Position numbers and translations under genes: made by a program. This document shows, one piece after another, positions 23,614 to 33,303 of a stretch of 64,000 nt of DNA (position 1 is its first letter; each line of letters starts with the position of its first letter). Below the pieces are notes generated by a model. It was not told the DNA's origin. It saw only the letters and a program-made list of their open reading frames with translations, and searched no databases. The DNA comes from Cupriavidus necator (lineage in GTDB: Bacteria; Pseudomonadota; Gammaproteobacteria; Burkholderiales; Burkholderiaceae), in NCBI RefSeq assembly GCF_013141915.1, contig NZ_SROX01000001.1:434001-498000 (forward strand), written 5' to 3'.

Positions 23614-24834
23614 ATGCTGAAACTCAACTTCCACCCCGCTGGCCGCCACTTCCTGCAGATCCCCGGGCCGAGTCCCGTCCCTGACCGCATCCTGCGCGCC
23701 ATCAGCTACCCGACCATCGACCATCGCGGCCCGGAATTCGGCGAGCTGGGCCTGAAGGTGCTGGACGGGATCAAGAAGATCTTCAAGACCGAACACCCGG
23801 TGGTGATCTATCCGGCCTCGGGCACCGGCGCGTGGGAAGCGGCGCTGTCGAACACGCTGAGCCCCGGCGACGCCGTACTGATGTTCGAAACCGGCCACTT
23901 CGCCACGCTGTGGAAGAAGATGGCCGAGAGCCTGGGCGTCAAGCCTGAATTCCTTGGCTTGCCGGGCGTGGAGGGCTGGCGCCACGGGGTCCGGGCCGAC
24001 ATGATCGAGGCCCGCCTGCGCGCCGATGCCGCGCATGCCATTAAGGCCGTGTGCGTGGTGCACAACGAAACCTCGACCGGCGTGACTTCGGATATCGCCG
24101 CGGTGCGCCGCGCCATCGACGCGGCCGGACACCCCGCGCTGCTGCTGGTCGACACCATCTCCGGGCTGGCCTCTGCCGACTACCGCCATGACGAGTGGGG
24201 TGTGGACGTGACTGTGTCGGGCTCGCAGAAGGGCCTGATGCTGCCGCCGGGCATCAGCTTCAATGCGGTATCGCCCAAGGCCATCGAAGCTTCCCGCTCG
24301 GCCCGGCTGCCGCGCAGTTTCTGGGGCTGGCACGAGATCATCGAGATGAACCGGACCGGCTACTGGCCCTATACCCCCAGCACGAACCTGCTCTATGGCC
24401 TGTCCGAAGCCCTCGACATGATCCTGGAGGAAGGACTGGATAACGTGTTTGCCCGCCACCAGCGCCTGGCCGAAGCGTGCCGCCGCGCCGTCAATGCCTG
24501 GGGCCTGGAGATCCAGTGCGCCGATCCCGCGGTCTACAGCCCGGTGCTGACCGGCGTGATGATGCCCGAGGGCGTCGATGCGGACGTGGTCCGCCGGCAT
24601 ATCTATGAGCGCTTCAACATGTCGCTGGGCGCCGGCCTGGGCAAGGTCAAGGGGCGCATGTTCCGTATCGGCCATCTGGGCGACTGCAACGACCTCACGC
24701 TGATGGCCACGCTGGCCGGCTGCGAGATGGGACTGAAGATCTCTGGCGTGCCGGTTGCCGCAAGCGGCACCGTTGCCGCCATGGACTATCTCGCCGCGCA
24801 TACTGTGCCGCTGTCGCTCAAGGCTGCCGCCTGA
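23614..24834 (+). CDS. Class V aminotransferase (alanine/serine-glyoxylate type)
   Basis: A 406-residue PLP enzyme of the alanine-glyoxylate / serine-glyoxylate aminotransferase family, which also includes ureidoglycine-glyoxylate aminotransferase. The PLP lysine is Lys206 in SGSQKGLMLPPG. Other marks are PGPSPVPDRILRAI, the YPASGTGAWEAALSN phosphate-binding region and VVHNETSTGV. GAGGGAG precedes the chosen start at good spacing. It begins a cluster with two MFS carriers, an amidase and a hydratase-like protein under the divergent GntR regulator. The amino donor is unknown; glyoxylate or pyruvate is the likely acceptor. Confidence 0.88.
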   Translation: MLKLNFHPAGRHFLQIPGPSPVPDRILRAISYPTIDHRGPEFGELGLKVLDGIKKIFKTEHPVVIYPASGTGAWEAALSNTLSPGDAVLMFETGHFATLWKKMAESLGVKPEFLGLPGVEGWRHGVRADMIEARLRADAAHAIKAVCVVHNETSTGVTSDIAAVRRAIDAAGHPALLLVDTISGLASADYRHDEWGVDVTVSGSQKGLMLPPGISFNAVSPKAIEASRSARLPRSFWGWHEIIEMNRTGYWPYTPSTNLLYGLSEALDMILEEGLDNVFARHQRLAEACRRAVNAWGLEIQCADPAVYSPVLTGVMMPEGVDADVVRRHIYERFNMSLGAGLGKVKGRMFRIGHLGDCNDLTLMATLAGCEMGLKISGVPVAASGTVAAMDYLAAHTVPLSLKAAA

Positions 24835-24947
24835 CGCAGCCCTGTTTCACCCGGGGCCGGGGCGGGCGTATACGCCGCCCTGGCCGGACTGATCGCAACG
24901 GATCAGCGCAGCACTGCCGTACCTGACAAAAATACAGAGGAGACGCT

Positions 24948-26252
24948 GTGGATACGACCCTGCAGGCGGGAACAAAGATCAGGACGTTCGAGGATGCGAC
25001 CTATCGCAAGGTGAGCTGGAGGCTGGTGCCATTCCTGATGGTCTGCTTCCTGATCGCCTATCTCGATCGTGTCAACGTAGGTTTTGCCAAGCTCCAGATG
25101 TCGCAGCAACTGGGCTTCAGCGAAACCGTGTACGGGTTGGGTGCCGGGATCTTCTTCATCGGTTACTTCCTGTTCGAGGTGCCGAGCAACCTGGCTTTGC
25201 ACAAGTTCGGCGCCAAGGTATGGATCGGCCGGATCATGATCACCTGGGGGATACTCTCCGCGTGCTTTGCCTTCGTGCAGACGCCAACCCAGTTCTACAC
25301 GCTGCGGTTCCTGCTGGGCCTGGCCGAGGCCGGCTTCACGCCTGGCATCGTGTACTACCTGTCGTGCTGGTACCCGTCGCACCGGCGCGCCAAGATCATG
25401 GCGATCTACTGCATGGGTTCGCCGCTGTCCGGCATCATCGGCAACCCGCTGTCCGGCTACCTGATGGGCAGCATGGCCGGGGTAGGGGGCTGGGGCGGCT
25501 GGCAGTGGATGTTCATCGTCGAGGCGGTGCCGGCGGTGCTGCTAGGTTGCTTCTGCTTCTATTACCTGGACAACTCGATTGCGAAGGCACGGTGGCTGAC
25601 CAGCGACGAGAAGCAGGTGCTTGAGCAAGCCAAGGCGGAGGACGTCAAGGCGGCGGACCCGCAGGCGCGCGTCGGCAAGGTGTTTACCGATCCACGCGTG
25701 TGGCTGATCAGCCTGATCTGCTTCTGCTATGTCACGGGCCAGTACGGCATCACGCTCTGGCTCCCGACGTTCATCAAGTCGACCGGCGTCAGCGACCCGT
25801 TCCATATCGGCCTGCTGAGCGCGATTCCGTACATGGCCGCCATTGTCGCGATGTACTGCTTCGGGCGTAGTGCCGACAAGCATCGCGAGCGGCGCTGGCA
25901 CCTGATCATCCCCTGCATGATGGGCGCGATCGGCTTCCTGGCGCTGCCCTGGGTCATGCACAACACCGCGCTGTCGCTGGTTTTCCTATCGCTCGCCGCG
26001 GCCGGCATCCTGACCTGCACGCCGCTGTTCTGGTCCCTGCCGACGGCATTCCTGAGCGGCGCGGCGGCGGCCACGGCGATCGCCATGAGCAACTCGATCG
26101 GCAATCTTGCCGGCTTTACCAGCGGCTACATGATCGGCTATCTGCGCGACATGACCCAGAGCGGCAACAGCGCTTACTACATGATCGCGGGGATGCTGAT
26201 GCTGGGCGCCTTCTGCATCTGGACCATCCCTGCGCGGCTGGTCAACCGCTAG
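24948..26252 (+). CDS. MFS transporter, anion:cation symporter (ACS) type
   Basis: A 434-residue, 12-span MFS carrier. The ACS/phthalate-permease character is seen in VPFLMVCFLIAYLDRVNVGF, AKLQMSQQLGFSETVYGLGA and FEVPSNLALHKFGAKVWIGR. Members bring organic anions into the cell with protons. An AGGAG ribosome site precedes the start at 24948. It is second in the GntR-controlled cluster, so it probably imports the substrate of the aminotransferase pathway. Confidence 0.9.
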   Translation: MDTTLQAGTKIRTFEDATYRKVSWRLVPFLMVCFLIAYLDRVNVGFAKLQMSQQLGFSETVYGLGAGIFFIGYFLFEVPSNLALHKFGAKVWIGRIMITWGILSACFAFVQTPTQFYTLRFLLGLAEAGFTPGIVYYLSCWYPSHRRAKIMAIYCMGSPLSGIIGNPLSGYLMGSMAGVGGWGGWQWMFIVEAVPAVLLGCFCFYYLDNSIAKARWLTSDEKQVLEQAKAEDVKAADPQARVGKVFTDPRVWLISLICFCYVTGQYGITLWLPTFIKSTGVSDPFHIGLLSAIPYMAAIVAMYCFGRSADKHRERRWHLIIPCMMGAIGFLALPWVMHNTALSLVFLSLAAAGILTCTPLFWSLPTAFLSGAAAATAIAMSNSIGNLAGFTSGYMIGYLRDMTQSGNSAYYMIAGMLMLGAFCIWTIPARLVNR

Positions 26253-26333
26253 CGGGACAAAAGGGGGCGCGGGCGCGGCGCCGCAGCCCCGCTTCCCCAT
26301 TCCTTCGCCAAACCTTCGCGCCCTTGCCGGCGC

Positions 26334-27866
26334 ATGGACCTTCTCATGAAAACCTCCTATGAACCGGTGCCGGACAAGCCTGGCCAGCACGCGCCGTTCA
26401 ATGTCGTGGAAGCCACGGTTGCCGGTGCACATGCCGCGATGCGCGACGGCACGCTGACGGCGCGCCAGCTGACCGGCGCCTGCCTCGACCGCATCGCCGC
26501 CTATGACCAGCGTGGCCCTGCGCTGCGCAGCATCCTGCAGATCGCCCCGCAGGCGCTGGAACAGGCCGCCCGAATCGACGCCATGGCGGCGCACCATCCA
26601 TCGCTGGCGCCGCTGCACGGCATCCCGGTGCTGGTCAAGGACAACATCGAATGCGCCGGCATGGCCACCACGGCGGGCGCCGAATGCCTGCGCGGCAACC
26701 TGTCCAACGACGACGCCTTCGTCATCCGCCGCCTGCGCGCGGCCGGCGCCATCGTGCTGGCCAAGACCAACCTGCACGAACTGGCCTCTGGCGGCGAGAC
26801 CGTCAGCACCCTGGGCGGGCAGACCCTGAATCCCTATGACCTGGCCCGTACGCCCGGCGGTTCCAGCGGCGGCACCGCGGTAGGCATCGCAGCCAGCTTC
26901 GGCGTGCTTGGCATCGGCACCGACGGCATCAATTCGATCCGCTCGCCGGCCTCGGCAAACAGCCTGGTCGGCCTGCGGCCCACCATGGGGCTGGTCAGCC
27001 GCGCGGGGCTGATCCCTTGCGGGCTGGCGCAGGACACCATCGGCCCGATCACGCGCACGGTCGCCGATACGGCGCTGCTGCTCGACGTGATCGCCGGCCA
27101 TGACCCGGCGGACCCGGTCACCAGCCAAGGGGTGCCCCACATTCCCGCGAGCTATGCCGCCAGCCTCGACCGTGACGGGCTCAGCGGCGCGCGCATCGGC
27201 GTGCTGCGCCACTTCTTCGGCCGCCAGGATGTGCACCGTCCCGTCAACGCGGTGATGGAGCAGGCGCTGGCGGTCATCGCTGCGCAAGGCGCCGAACTGG
27301 TCGACATCGAAGACGCGATCAGCCCGGACGAGCTGCTCGCCTCCACGCTCGTGCACCACTACGAGATGGAGCGCGATCTCGACGCCTACCTGGCGCGGCT
27401 GGCACCGGGCGTGCGCGTGCGATCCATGCAGGACATCATCGCCGCGGGCACCGTGCATCCCAGCGTGGCCGGCACGCTGGCCACCGCGGCCGCGCTCAGC
27501 GGAAAAGACCACGAATACCGCGAGCGCCTGCAGCGCCAGCAGGCGTTGCGCCATTGGCTGCAGGACCTGATGGCGCGGCATGGTCTCGATGCGCTGGCGT
27601 TTCCGCACCAGCGGCGCCTGGTGGTGCCGATCGGCGAGACCCAGGCCGAGCGCAACGGTGTGCTCGCATCGGCCAGCGGCTTCCCGGCCATCGTCATCCC
27701 GGCCGGATTCTCGGCGCCGGAGCGCAATGCACCGCAGGGCGTGCCGGTCGGGCTGGAGTTGTTTGGCCTGCCCTTTACGGAACCCGTGCTGATCCGCCTG
27801 GCCTTTGCGGCCGAGCAAGCCTTGCGCGCGCGCCGGCCGCCGCATTCGACGCCTGCGCTGGAATAG
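26334..27866 (+). CDS. Amidase, amidase-signature family
   Basis: A 510-residue amidase-signature enzyme (506 from the second ATG at 26346). The Ser-cisSer-Lys triad is visible: Lys102 in VLVKDNIE, the cis-Ser in GGSSGG (177/178) and the nucleophile Ser201. The usual GGS before the nucleophile reads INS (GTDGINSIRSP), a variant that may mark a subfamily. It hydrolyses a carboxamide to acid and ammonia. It stands between two MFS genes in the GntR cluster. Oxalurate or oxamate-type amides are conceivable given the neighbouring aminotransferase family, but this is speculation. Confidence 0.88.
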   Translation: MDLLMKTSYEPVPDKPGQHAPFNVVEATVAGAHAAMRDGTLTARQLTGACLDRIAAYDQRGPALRSILQIAPQALEQAARIDAMAAHHPSLAPLHGIPVLVKDNIECAGMATTAGAECLRGNLSNDDAFVIRRLRAAGAIVLAKTNLHELASGGETVSTLGGQTLNPYDLARTPGGSSGGTAVGIAASFGVLGIGTDGINSIRSPASANSLVGLRPTMGLVSRAGLIPCGLAQDTIGPITRTVADTALLLDVIAGHDPADPVTSQGVPHIPASYAASLDRDGLSGARIGVLRHFFGRQDVHRPVNAVMEQALAVIAAQGAELVDIEDAISPDELLASTLVHHYEMERDLDAYLARLAPGVRVRSMQDIIAAGTVHPSVAGTLATAAALSGKDHEYRERLQRQQALRHWLQDLMARHGLDALAFPHQRRLVVPIGETQAERNGVLASASGFPAIVIPAGFSAPERNAPQGVPVGLELFGLPFTEPVLIRLAFAAEQALRARRPPHSTPALE

Positions 27867-27980
27867 GCGCGCACCGGACCGACGTTTTATCGCTGCTCTA
27901 CAAATGCCGCCCGCTCGCTCGCTGGCGGCGACAAGGTCGCGGCCGCACCGCGACAACCTCGACCCGAGGAGGAGACAAAG

Positions 27981-29429
27981 ATGGGCGCAGAAACCGTGGT
28001 TCAATCGGCGAATTCGCCGCAGCAGCATGAGCTGGACCGTGCCATGGATGGCATCGGGGTGACGGCCTCGCACAAGAAGATCATCTTCATGATCATGCTG
28101 GGCGTGATGTTCGATGTATTCGAGCAGAACGCCGTCGGCCTGATCGGCCCGATGTTGCGCGAGCAGTGGGGGATCTCGGTGGCGCAGATCGGCTTTCTCA
28201 ACACGCTGACGTTCAGTGCCGCCGCACTGGGGCGCATCGGCTCCGGCTATATCGCCGACCGCTACGGCAGGCGCACCATGCTGAGCGCCAACCTGCTGCT
28301 GTTCACGCTGGGCGCCGTCATCTGCGCGCTGGCGCCGAACTACGGCGTGCTGGCGGCGGGCCGCTTTATCGTCGGCATCGGGCTGGGCGGGGAAATCTCG
28401 ATCGCCGTGACGATGCTGGCCGAACTGTGCTCGACCCGCTTCCGCGGCACCGCCGTGGGCCTGGTCAGCGTCGGTAGCGGCGGGTTTGGCAACATGCTGG
28501 CGCCCGCCTTCGGCCTCGCGGTCTTCGCCATGTTCCCGGGGCCGGACGCCTGGCGCTGGCTGTTTGGCTGCCTGGTGCTGCCGGCGTTCTTCGTGGTGTT
28601 CTACCGGCGCTTTATCCCGGAGACGCCGCGCTTCCTGCTGTCCAAGGGCCGCGTGGACGAGGCCAACCGGGTGCTGTCGGTGCTGGCATCGGGCCGGCTG
28701 GGCAAGCTCGACGGCGAGCCAACGCCTTATATCAAGGCGGCGCTGCAGGACGAAGCGCCCCGCACCAAGGTGCGGCTGAGCGATATCTTCAAGGGCCGGC
28801 TGGGGCGCCGCACCATCGCGCTGGGCATTGCGGTGTCGATGACCTACGGCGCGCAGATCTCGGTGCTTACACTGATGCCGACCATCCTGATGTCGCAGGG
28901 CTATACCATCTCCAAGAGTTTTCTCTTCACCATGGTGATGCAGAGCGGCAGCCTGTTCGGCGCGCTGGCGGCGTCGTATTGCGGCTATCACATTCCGCGC
29001 AAGCGGGTGCTGACCGTCGGTGCGGCCCTGGCGTGCGCGGCAGGGCTGTGCTTCGGCTTCCTGACGTATAACGTTGCGCTGGTGCTGCTGTTCGGCGCGG
29101 CCTTTACCTTCTGCGTGGTGTTGCTGAATACCTCGATCTGGATCTTCGCGCCGGAACAGTATCCTACCCACGTGCGCGCGTTCGGCACCTCGCTGATCCT
29201 GGCGCTTGGCACGCTGGCAGGGGCGCTGACGCCGCTGGTCAGCGGGCGCGTGTTCGAAACCTACGGCGTCGGCGGCATGTTCAGCATGCTGGCGGCCATG
29301 TACGGCGTGTTTGCACTGGCGGTGCAGTTTGCCCCGGAAACCTTCGGCCGCGCCATGGGCGAGGCGGACGGGGACGATGACGGCCAGCGCGCGGTCGGTG
29401 GCGAGGCCGCCAACGCCAGCGCTTCCTGA
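27981..29429 (+). CDS. MFS transporter (AAHS/sugar-porter-like)
   Basis: A 482-residue 12-span MFS protein. The signature after helix 2 is GSGYIADRYGRRTM, and helices 4-5 carry RFIVGIGLGGEISIAV, as in the aromatic-acid:H+ symporter and related niacin/benzoate groups. AGGAGGAG precedes the ATG. The N terminus (about 40 residues) is cytoplasmic. As a second carrier of a different MFS family in the same cluster, it may export a product or import a related acid. Confidence 0.88.
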   Translation: MGAETVVQSANSPQQHELDRAMDGIGVTASHKKIIFMIMLGVMFDVFEQNAVGLIGPMLREQWGISVAQIGFLNTLTFSAAALGRIGSGYIADRYGRRTMLSANLLLFTLGAVICALAPNYGVLAAGRFIVGIGLGGEISIAVTMLAELCSTRFRGTAVGLVSVGSGGFGNMLAPAFGLAVFAMFPGPDAWRWLFGCLVLPAFFVVFYRRFIPETPRFLLSKGRVDEANRVLSVLASGRLGKLDGEPTPYIKAALQDEAPRTKVRLSDIFKGRLGRRTIALGIAVSMTYGAQISVLTLMPTILMSQGYTISKSFLFTMVMQSGSLFGALAASYCGYHIPRKRVLTVGAALACAAGLCFGFLTYNVALVLLFGAAFTFCVVLLNTSIWIFAPEQYPTHVRAFGTSLILALGTLAGALTPLVSGRVFETYGVGGMFSMLAAMYGVFALAVQFAPETFGRAMGEADGDDDGQRAVGGEAANASAS

Positions 29430-29502
29430 GCCAAGCGGCGCCCGGCAGCGTGGTGCGTGCCGGGCGCGGCTTGCCAGGCCATGACCCAAACTTTCACAAG
29501 GA

Positions 29503-30279
29503 ATGACACAAGGCATGACATCCACCCAGATCGATCAGGTCGCCCAGGCCCTGCTGAGCGCAAGGCGCGACCACCGTTGCGCCGATGCGCAGTCGTTTGC
29601 CACCGCGCTCGAGAGCGCCGAACAGGCTTATGCCGTGCAAGCCATCGTCGCGCATTCGCTGGGCTGGCAAGCGCCGGGCGCCGCGTACTGGAAATCCGGC
29701 GGCCCTTCGCGCGAGGCCACGCTGACCCATGCGCGGTTGCCATCGGCCGGGGTCTGGACCAGTCCCGCGCAGGCCGGCGACTGGCCCTTCACGTGGCGCG
29801 GCATCGAAGCGGAGATTGCGCTGCGGCTGGGGCAGGGCGTGGACGCCGAGCAAGCCGCAAGCCTTGACTACGCCGGCGCGGCTGCGCTGGTCGAGGCGAT
29901 GGCGGTGTCGATCGAAGTCGTGGACTCCCGCTGGCAGCAGTATGTGGCCGCGCCCGCGCTGCTGAAGCTGGCTGACCTGCAGGCCCATGGGGCGCTGGTG
30001 CTGGGAGCGTGGCGGGATTATGCCCCGCGCGACTGGTCCGCCCAGGCTTGCCGCGTGCAGATTGGCGCGCAAACGATCGAGCGCTGCGGCACCCATGCGC
30101 TCGGTGACCCGGCCTATGGACTGGTTGCCTGGCTGCGCCATGCCACGCGCGATGGGGTACGTGTCGAGGCCGGCACGGTGGTCACTACCGGTACCTGGGT
30201 CGGCATCCTGGATGCATCCGCGGGCGACCTGGTGAAGGTGGCGTTCGATGGCATCGGCGAGGCTTCGGTACAGCTCTGA
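29503..30279 (+). CDS. 2-keto-4-pentenoate hydratase-like protein (FAH/MhpD superfamily)
   Basis: A 258-residue protein (254 from the ATG at 29515). It has the MhpD-type order: Ala-rich N-terminal helix, AYAVQAIVAHSLGW, the metal-site glutamates in GIEAEIALRLGQG, VEAMAVSIEVVDSRW, and GTVVTTGTWVGILDASAGD at the C terminus. Family members hydrate 2-hydroxypentadienoate or decarboxylate oxalocrotonate. It closes the GntR-controlled cluster and probably handles a 2-oxo acid arising after transamination. The reaction is not proven by sequence. Confidence 0.8.
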   Translation: MTQGMTSTQIDQVAQALLSARRDHRCADAQSFATALESAEQAYAVQAIVAHSLGWQAPGAAYWKSGGPSREATLTHARLPSAGVWTSPAQAGDWPFTWRGIEAEIALRLGQGVDAEQAASLDYAGAAALVEAMAVSIEVVDSRWQQYVAAPALLKLADLQAHGALVLGAWRDYAPRDWSAQACRVQIGAQTIERCGTHALGDPAYGLVAWLRHATRDGVRVEAGTVVTTGTWVGILDASAGDLVKVAFDGIGEASVQL

Positions 30280-30298
30280 AGCGGCTCGCAGCGGGGCG

Positions 30299-30454
30299 TC
30301 AGCTGTGGAACCCCACCCCCCGCATGATCAGCCGCAGCAGCCACGCGGCCACGCCCAGTGCCGCCACGCTGGCGGCCCAGATCAGCACCAGCCAGCCGAC
30401 GCGGCGCAGCCAGGTGCCGGAGCGGGTGCCGGTTTCCATGTGCGGCGCGTTCAT
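30299..30454 (-). CDS. DUF2474 small membrane protein (third cistron of the bd oxidase operon)
   Basis: A 51-residue protein, MNAPHMETGTRSGTWLRRVG onward, with one transmembrane helix (about 20-43, LVLIWAASVAALGVAAWLL). Its ATG overlaps the cioB stop codon (ATGA). Small single-span proteins of this kind (DUF2474, similar in role to CydX/CydZ) are encoded after cyanide-insensitive bd oxidase genes and are thought to stabilise the complex. The role is inferred from position and shape. Confidence 0.85.
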   Translation of the reverse strand: MNAPHMETGTRSGTWLRRVGWLVLIWAASVAALGVAAWLLRLIMRGVGFHS

Positions 30455-31461
30455 CAGTGATAGCCCTCGCCGTGGCGGACCTTGCCGCGGAACACGTAAT
30501 AGGCCCACACCGTGTACATCAGGATGAAGGGGACGATGAACAGCGCCCCCACCAGTGCAAAGCCCTGGCTTTGCGGTGGCCCCGCGGCCTCCCAGATCGA
30601 GATCCCGGGCGGGATGATATTGGGCCAGACGCTGATCGCCAGCCCGCTGTAGCCCAGGAACACCAGCCCCAACGCATACATGAAGGGCGAGAGATCGGGC
30701 TCGTGCCGCAGCGCGCGCATCAGCATGAACATGCACAGCGCCACCAGGATCGGCACCGGCGAGAACCAGAACAGGTTGGGCAGGCTGAACCAGCGCTCGG
30801 CAATCTCCGGGTGTGTCAGCGGCGTCCACAGGCTGATCACGGCGATCACCGCCAGCAGCAGCCATGCCAGCGTGCCGGTCAGCTTGATCATGCGATGCTG
30901 CAGGTCGCCCTCGGTCTTCATGATCAGCCAGGTGCTGCCCAGCACCGTGTAGGCGACGATCAGGCCCACGCCGCAGAACAGCGGGAACGGCGCCAGCCAG
31001 TCCAGCGGGCCGCCGGCAAAGCGATGGCCTTCCAGCTTGATGCCGTTGATATAGGCGCCCAGCGCCACGCCCTGGAAGAACGTGGCCGTGGCCGACCCGA
31101 GGATGAAGGCGGCGTCCCATACCGGGCGCTCGCGGTCGTTGGCCTTGAAGCGGAATTCGAACGCCACGCCGCGGAAGATCAGGCCCAGCAGCATCAGCAT
31201 CAGCGGCAGGTAGAGCGCGCTCAGCACCACCGAATACGCCAGCGGGAACGCGGCCAGCAGCCCGGCGCCGCCCAGCACCAGCCAGGTCTCGTTGCCGTCC
31301 CAGACCGGCGCCACCGTATTCATCATCACGTCGCGGTCATGCCGGTCCGGCACGAACGGGTACAGCATGCCGATGCCGAGGTCGAAGCCGTCCATCACCA
31401 CGTACATCATCACGCCGAAGAAGATGATGACGATCCAGAGAAGCGAGAGATCGATGCCCAT
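30454..31461 (-). CDS. cioB: Cytochrome bd-type (cyanide-insensitive) quinol oxidase subunit II
   Basis: A 335-residue integral membrane subunit with about eight or nine helices. MMYVVMDGFDLGIGMLYPF, VWDGNETWLVLGGAGLLAAF and FRGVAFEFRFK are typical CydB/CioB motifs. It pairs with subunit I encoded 4 bases upstream and holds the quinol oxidase together in the cytoplasmic membrane. The start MGIDLSLLW is preferred over a longer frame upstream. It is translationally coupled to the DUF2474 cistron. Confidence 0.95.
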   Translation of the reverse strand: MGIDLSLLWIVIIFFGVMMYVVMDGFDLGIGMLYPFVPDRHDRDVMMNTVAPVWDGNETWLVLGGAGLLAAFPLAYSVVLSALYLPLMLMLLGLIFRGVAFEFRFKANDRERPVWDAAFILGSATATFFQGVALGAYINGIKLEGHRFAGGPLDWLAPFPLFCGVGLIVAYTVLGSTWLIMKTEGDLQHRMIKLTGTLAWLLLAVIAVISLWTPLTHPEIAERWFSLPNLFWFSPVPILVALCMFMLMRALRHEPDLSPFMYALGLVFLGYSGLAISVWPNIIPPGISIWEAAGPPQSQGFALVGALFIVPFILMYTVWAYYVFRGKVRHGEGYH

Positions 31462-31465
31462 GGTG

Positions 31466-32899
31466 TCAGCTCCGCGTGCGTGCAATGGTGGTGGGGGCGA
31501 GCACTTCATTGTCGTCCACCGCCGATAATGGCCGCGCCGGCGTGTGCTCGCGGCCCGGGCCGCCGTGTGGCTTGGGCTCTTCCATGGCCGGGCCCTTGCG
31601 CACCAGCCGCATCATGTAGGCGATGCCTACGCCGAACACAAAGAAGTACGCGACCACGAAGATCGCCAGCGTTGTCGCCAGCTCCGGCACGCCGTGCGGC
31701 GACACCGCGTCCGCGGTGCGCTGCAGCCCGTACACCACCCACGGCTGGCGGCCGATCTCGGTGGTGTACCAGCCGGCCAGGATGGCGATCAAGCCGGCCG
31801 GCCCCATCCACAATGCCATATGCAGGAAGGGTCGGACGCGGTACATCCGGTCCCGGCGCCGCAACAGCAGGCTCCAGAGCCCTAGCAGGATCATCAGCAG
31901 CCCCAGGCCCACCATCACGCGGAACGACCAGAACAGGATGGTGGAATTGGGCCGGTCCTGCGGCGGGAACTCCTTCAGCCCCTGGATCTGCCCGTCCCAG
32001 CTGTGGGTCAGGATCAAGCTGCCCAGGTGCGGCACCTCGACCGCAAAGCGGGTCTCCTCGCGCGCCATGTCGGGCCAGCCGAACAGCAGCAGCGGCAGGG
32101 CCTCGTTGCCCTTGTTCTCCCAATGGCCCTCCAGGGCGGCGATCTTGGCGGGCTGGTGCTTGAGCGTATTCAGGCCGTGCAGGTCGCCGATCACCGCCTG
32201 GATCGGCGCCACGATCAGCAGCATCCACATCGCCATCGATAGCATCTTGCGGATGGCGGGATTGTCGCGCCCGCGCAGCAGGTGCCAGGCGGCGGAGGCG
32301 CCGACAAACAGCGCCGTGGCCAGGAACGCCGCCACGCTCATGTGCACCAGGCGGTAGGGGAACGACGGATTGAAAATGACCTTGAACCAGTCGGTCGGCA
32401 CCACGCGGCCGTTGATGATCTCGAAGCCCGCCGGCGTCTGCATCCAGCTGTTCGAGGCCAGGATCCACGTGGCCGAGATCAGCGTGCCCAGCGCCACCAT
32501 CACCGTGGCAAAGAAATGCAGCCCCGGCCCGACCCGGTTCCAGCCGAACAGCATCACGCCCAGGAAGCCGGCTTCCAGGAAGAAGGCAGTCAGCACTTCA
32601 TAGGTCAGCAGCGGCCCGGTGATGCTGCCCGCAAACTCGGAGAAGAAGCTCCAGTTGGTGCCAAACTGGTAGGCCATGACCAGGCCGGATACCACCCCCA
32701 TGCCGAAGTTGACGGCGAAGATCTTGGACCAGAAGTGGTACAGGTCGCGGTACAGCGGGCGCTGCGTGCGCAGCCAGCAGCCTTCGAGCACCGCCAGGTA
32801 GGCGGCCAGGCCGATGGTGATCGCGGGAAAGACAATGTGAAAGGAAATGGTGAAGCCAAACTGGATGCGGGCGAGGTCTAGCGCGGTCAAACCAAACAT
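31466..32899 (-). CDS. cioA: Cytochrome bd-type (cyanide-insensitive) quinol oxidase subunit I
   Basis: A 477-residue CydA-family subunit that carries the haems and oxidises quinol while reducing oxygen to water. The start MFGLTALDLARIQFGFTISF leads to His19-equivalent FTISFHIVFPAITIGLA. Other motifs are NWSFFSEFAGSITGPLL, GWYTTEIGRQPWVVYGLQRT and the GRQPW quinol region. The protein is shorter than E. coli CydA because the Q-loop is short, as in the CIO group, which is known for low sensitivity to cyanide. The operon is cioA-cioB-DUF2474 with gaps of 4 bases and an overlap. Confidence 0.95.
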   Translation of the reverse strand: MFGLTALDLARIQFGFTISFHIVFPAITIGLAAYLAVLEGCWLRTQRPLYRDLYHFWSKIFAVNFGMGVVSGLVMAYQFGTNWSFFSEFAGSITGPLLTYEVLTAFFLEAGFLGVMLFGWNRVGPGLHFFATVMVALGTLISATWILASNSWMQTPAGFEIINGRVVPTDWFKVIFNPSFPYRLVHMSVAAFLATALFVGASAAWHLLRGRDNPAIRKMLSMAMWMLLIVAPIQAVIGDLHGLNTLKHQPAKIAALEGHWENKGNEALPLLLFGWPDMAREETRFAVEVPHLGSLILTHSWDGQIQGLKEFPPQDRPNSTILFWSFRVMVGLGLLMILLGLWSLLLRRRDRMYRVRPFLHMALWMGPAGLIAILAGWYTTEIGRQPWVVYGLQRTADAVSPHGVPELATTLAIFVVAYFFVFGVGIAYMMRLVRKGPAMEEPKPHGGPGREHTPARPLSAVDDNEVLAPTTIARTRS

Positions 32900-33243
32900 G
32901 TCGTGTTCTCCGTGGCGCTGGCCTGGCGCATGCCTTGGACGCGTGCGGACTGCACCGGCAGGGGCCGGGCGGGTTCGACACGTGACAGGGCGCGCCGGGG
33001 GCGCGGGGGCGTAGGCGCGTGCGGTAAGCGTAGTGTACGCCGCGCGCGTCGCAAAGGGCAGCGTCCCATCCGACGGCGGCCGGGCGACATATCGCCGCAC
33101 CCGCGGGGGCCGCGCCACCCGTGTTTCGCCGCGCAGGCCGTTGCTCATGCGACATGATCGTAGCGGAGGAGCGGCCGTCGAAACAGCATCAACTTAGCGG
33201 AAAAACACCGTATCAGATTTGCGCGTTGCAACAGGACGGAAAG

Positions 33244-33272
33244 CTGACAACGCCGCGGGGAAAGTGCATAGT
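33244..33272 (+). promoter_or_regulatory. Promoter candidate for the TauE/SafE-type permease
   Basis: CTGACA (33244-33249) and CATAGT (33267-33272) are 17 bases apart, about 30 bases before the GTG at 33304. The rest of the 32900-33303 gap holds the divergent cioA leader with inverted repeats GCGTA-GTG-TACGC (33028-33040) and GGCGA-CATA-TCGCC (33083-33096), of unknown function. Confidence 0.5.
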
Positions 33273-33303
33273 TATCCGCCCTGTACCGTTCATCCCCCTC
33301 ACT

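Noticed and set aside
25986-29525. An open frame of 1179 codons on the minus strand
   Set aside because: It runs antisense across an MFS gene, the amidase and another MFS gene, which have clear family motifs and ribosome sites. The product is low-complexity Arg/His/Gln-rich, as expected from GC-rich antisense reading.
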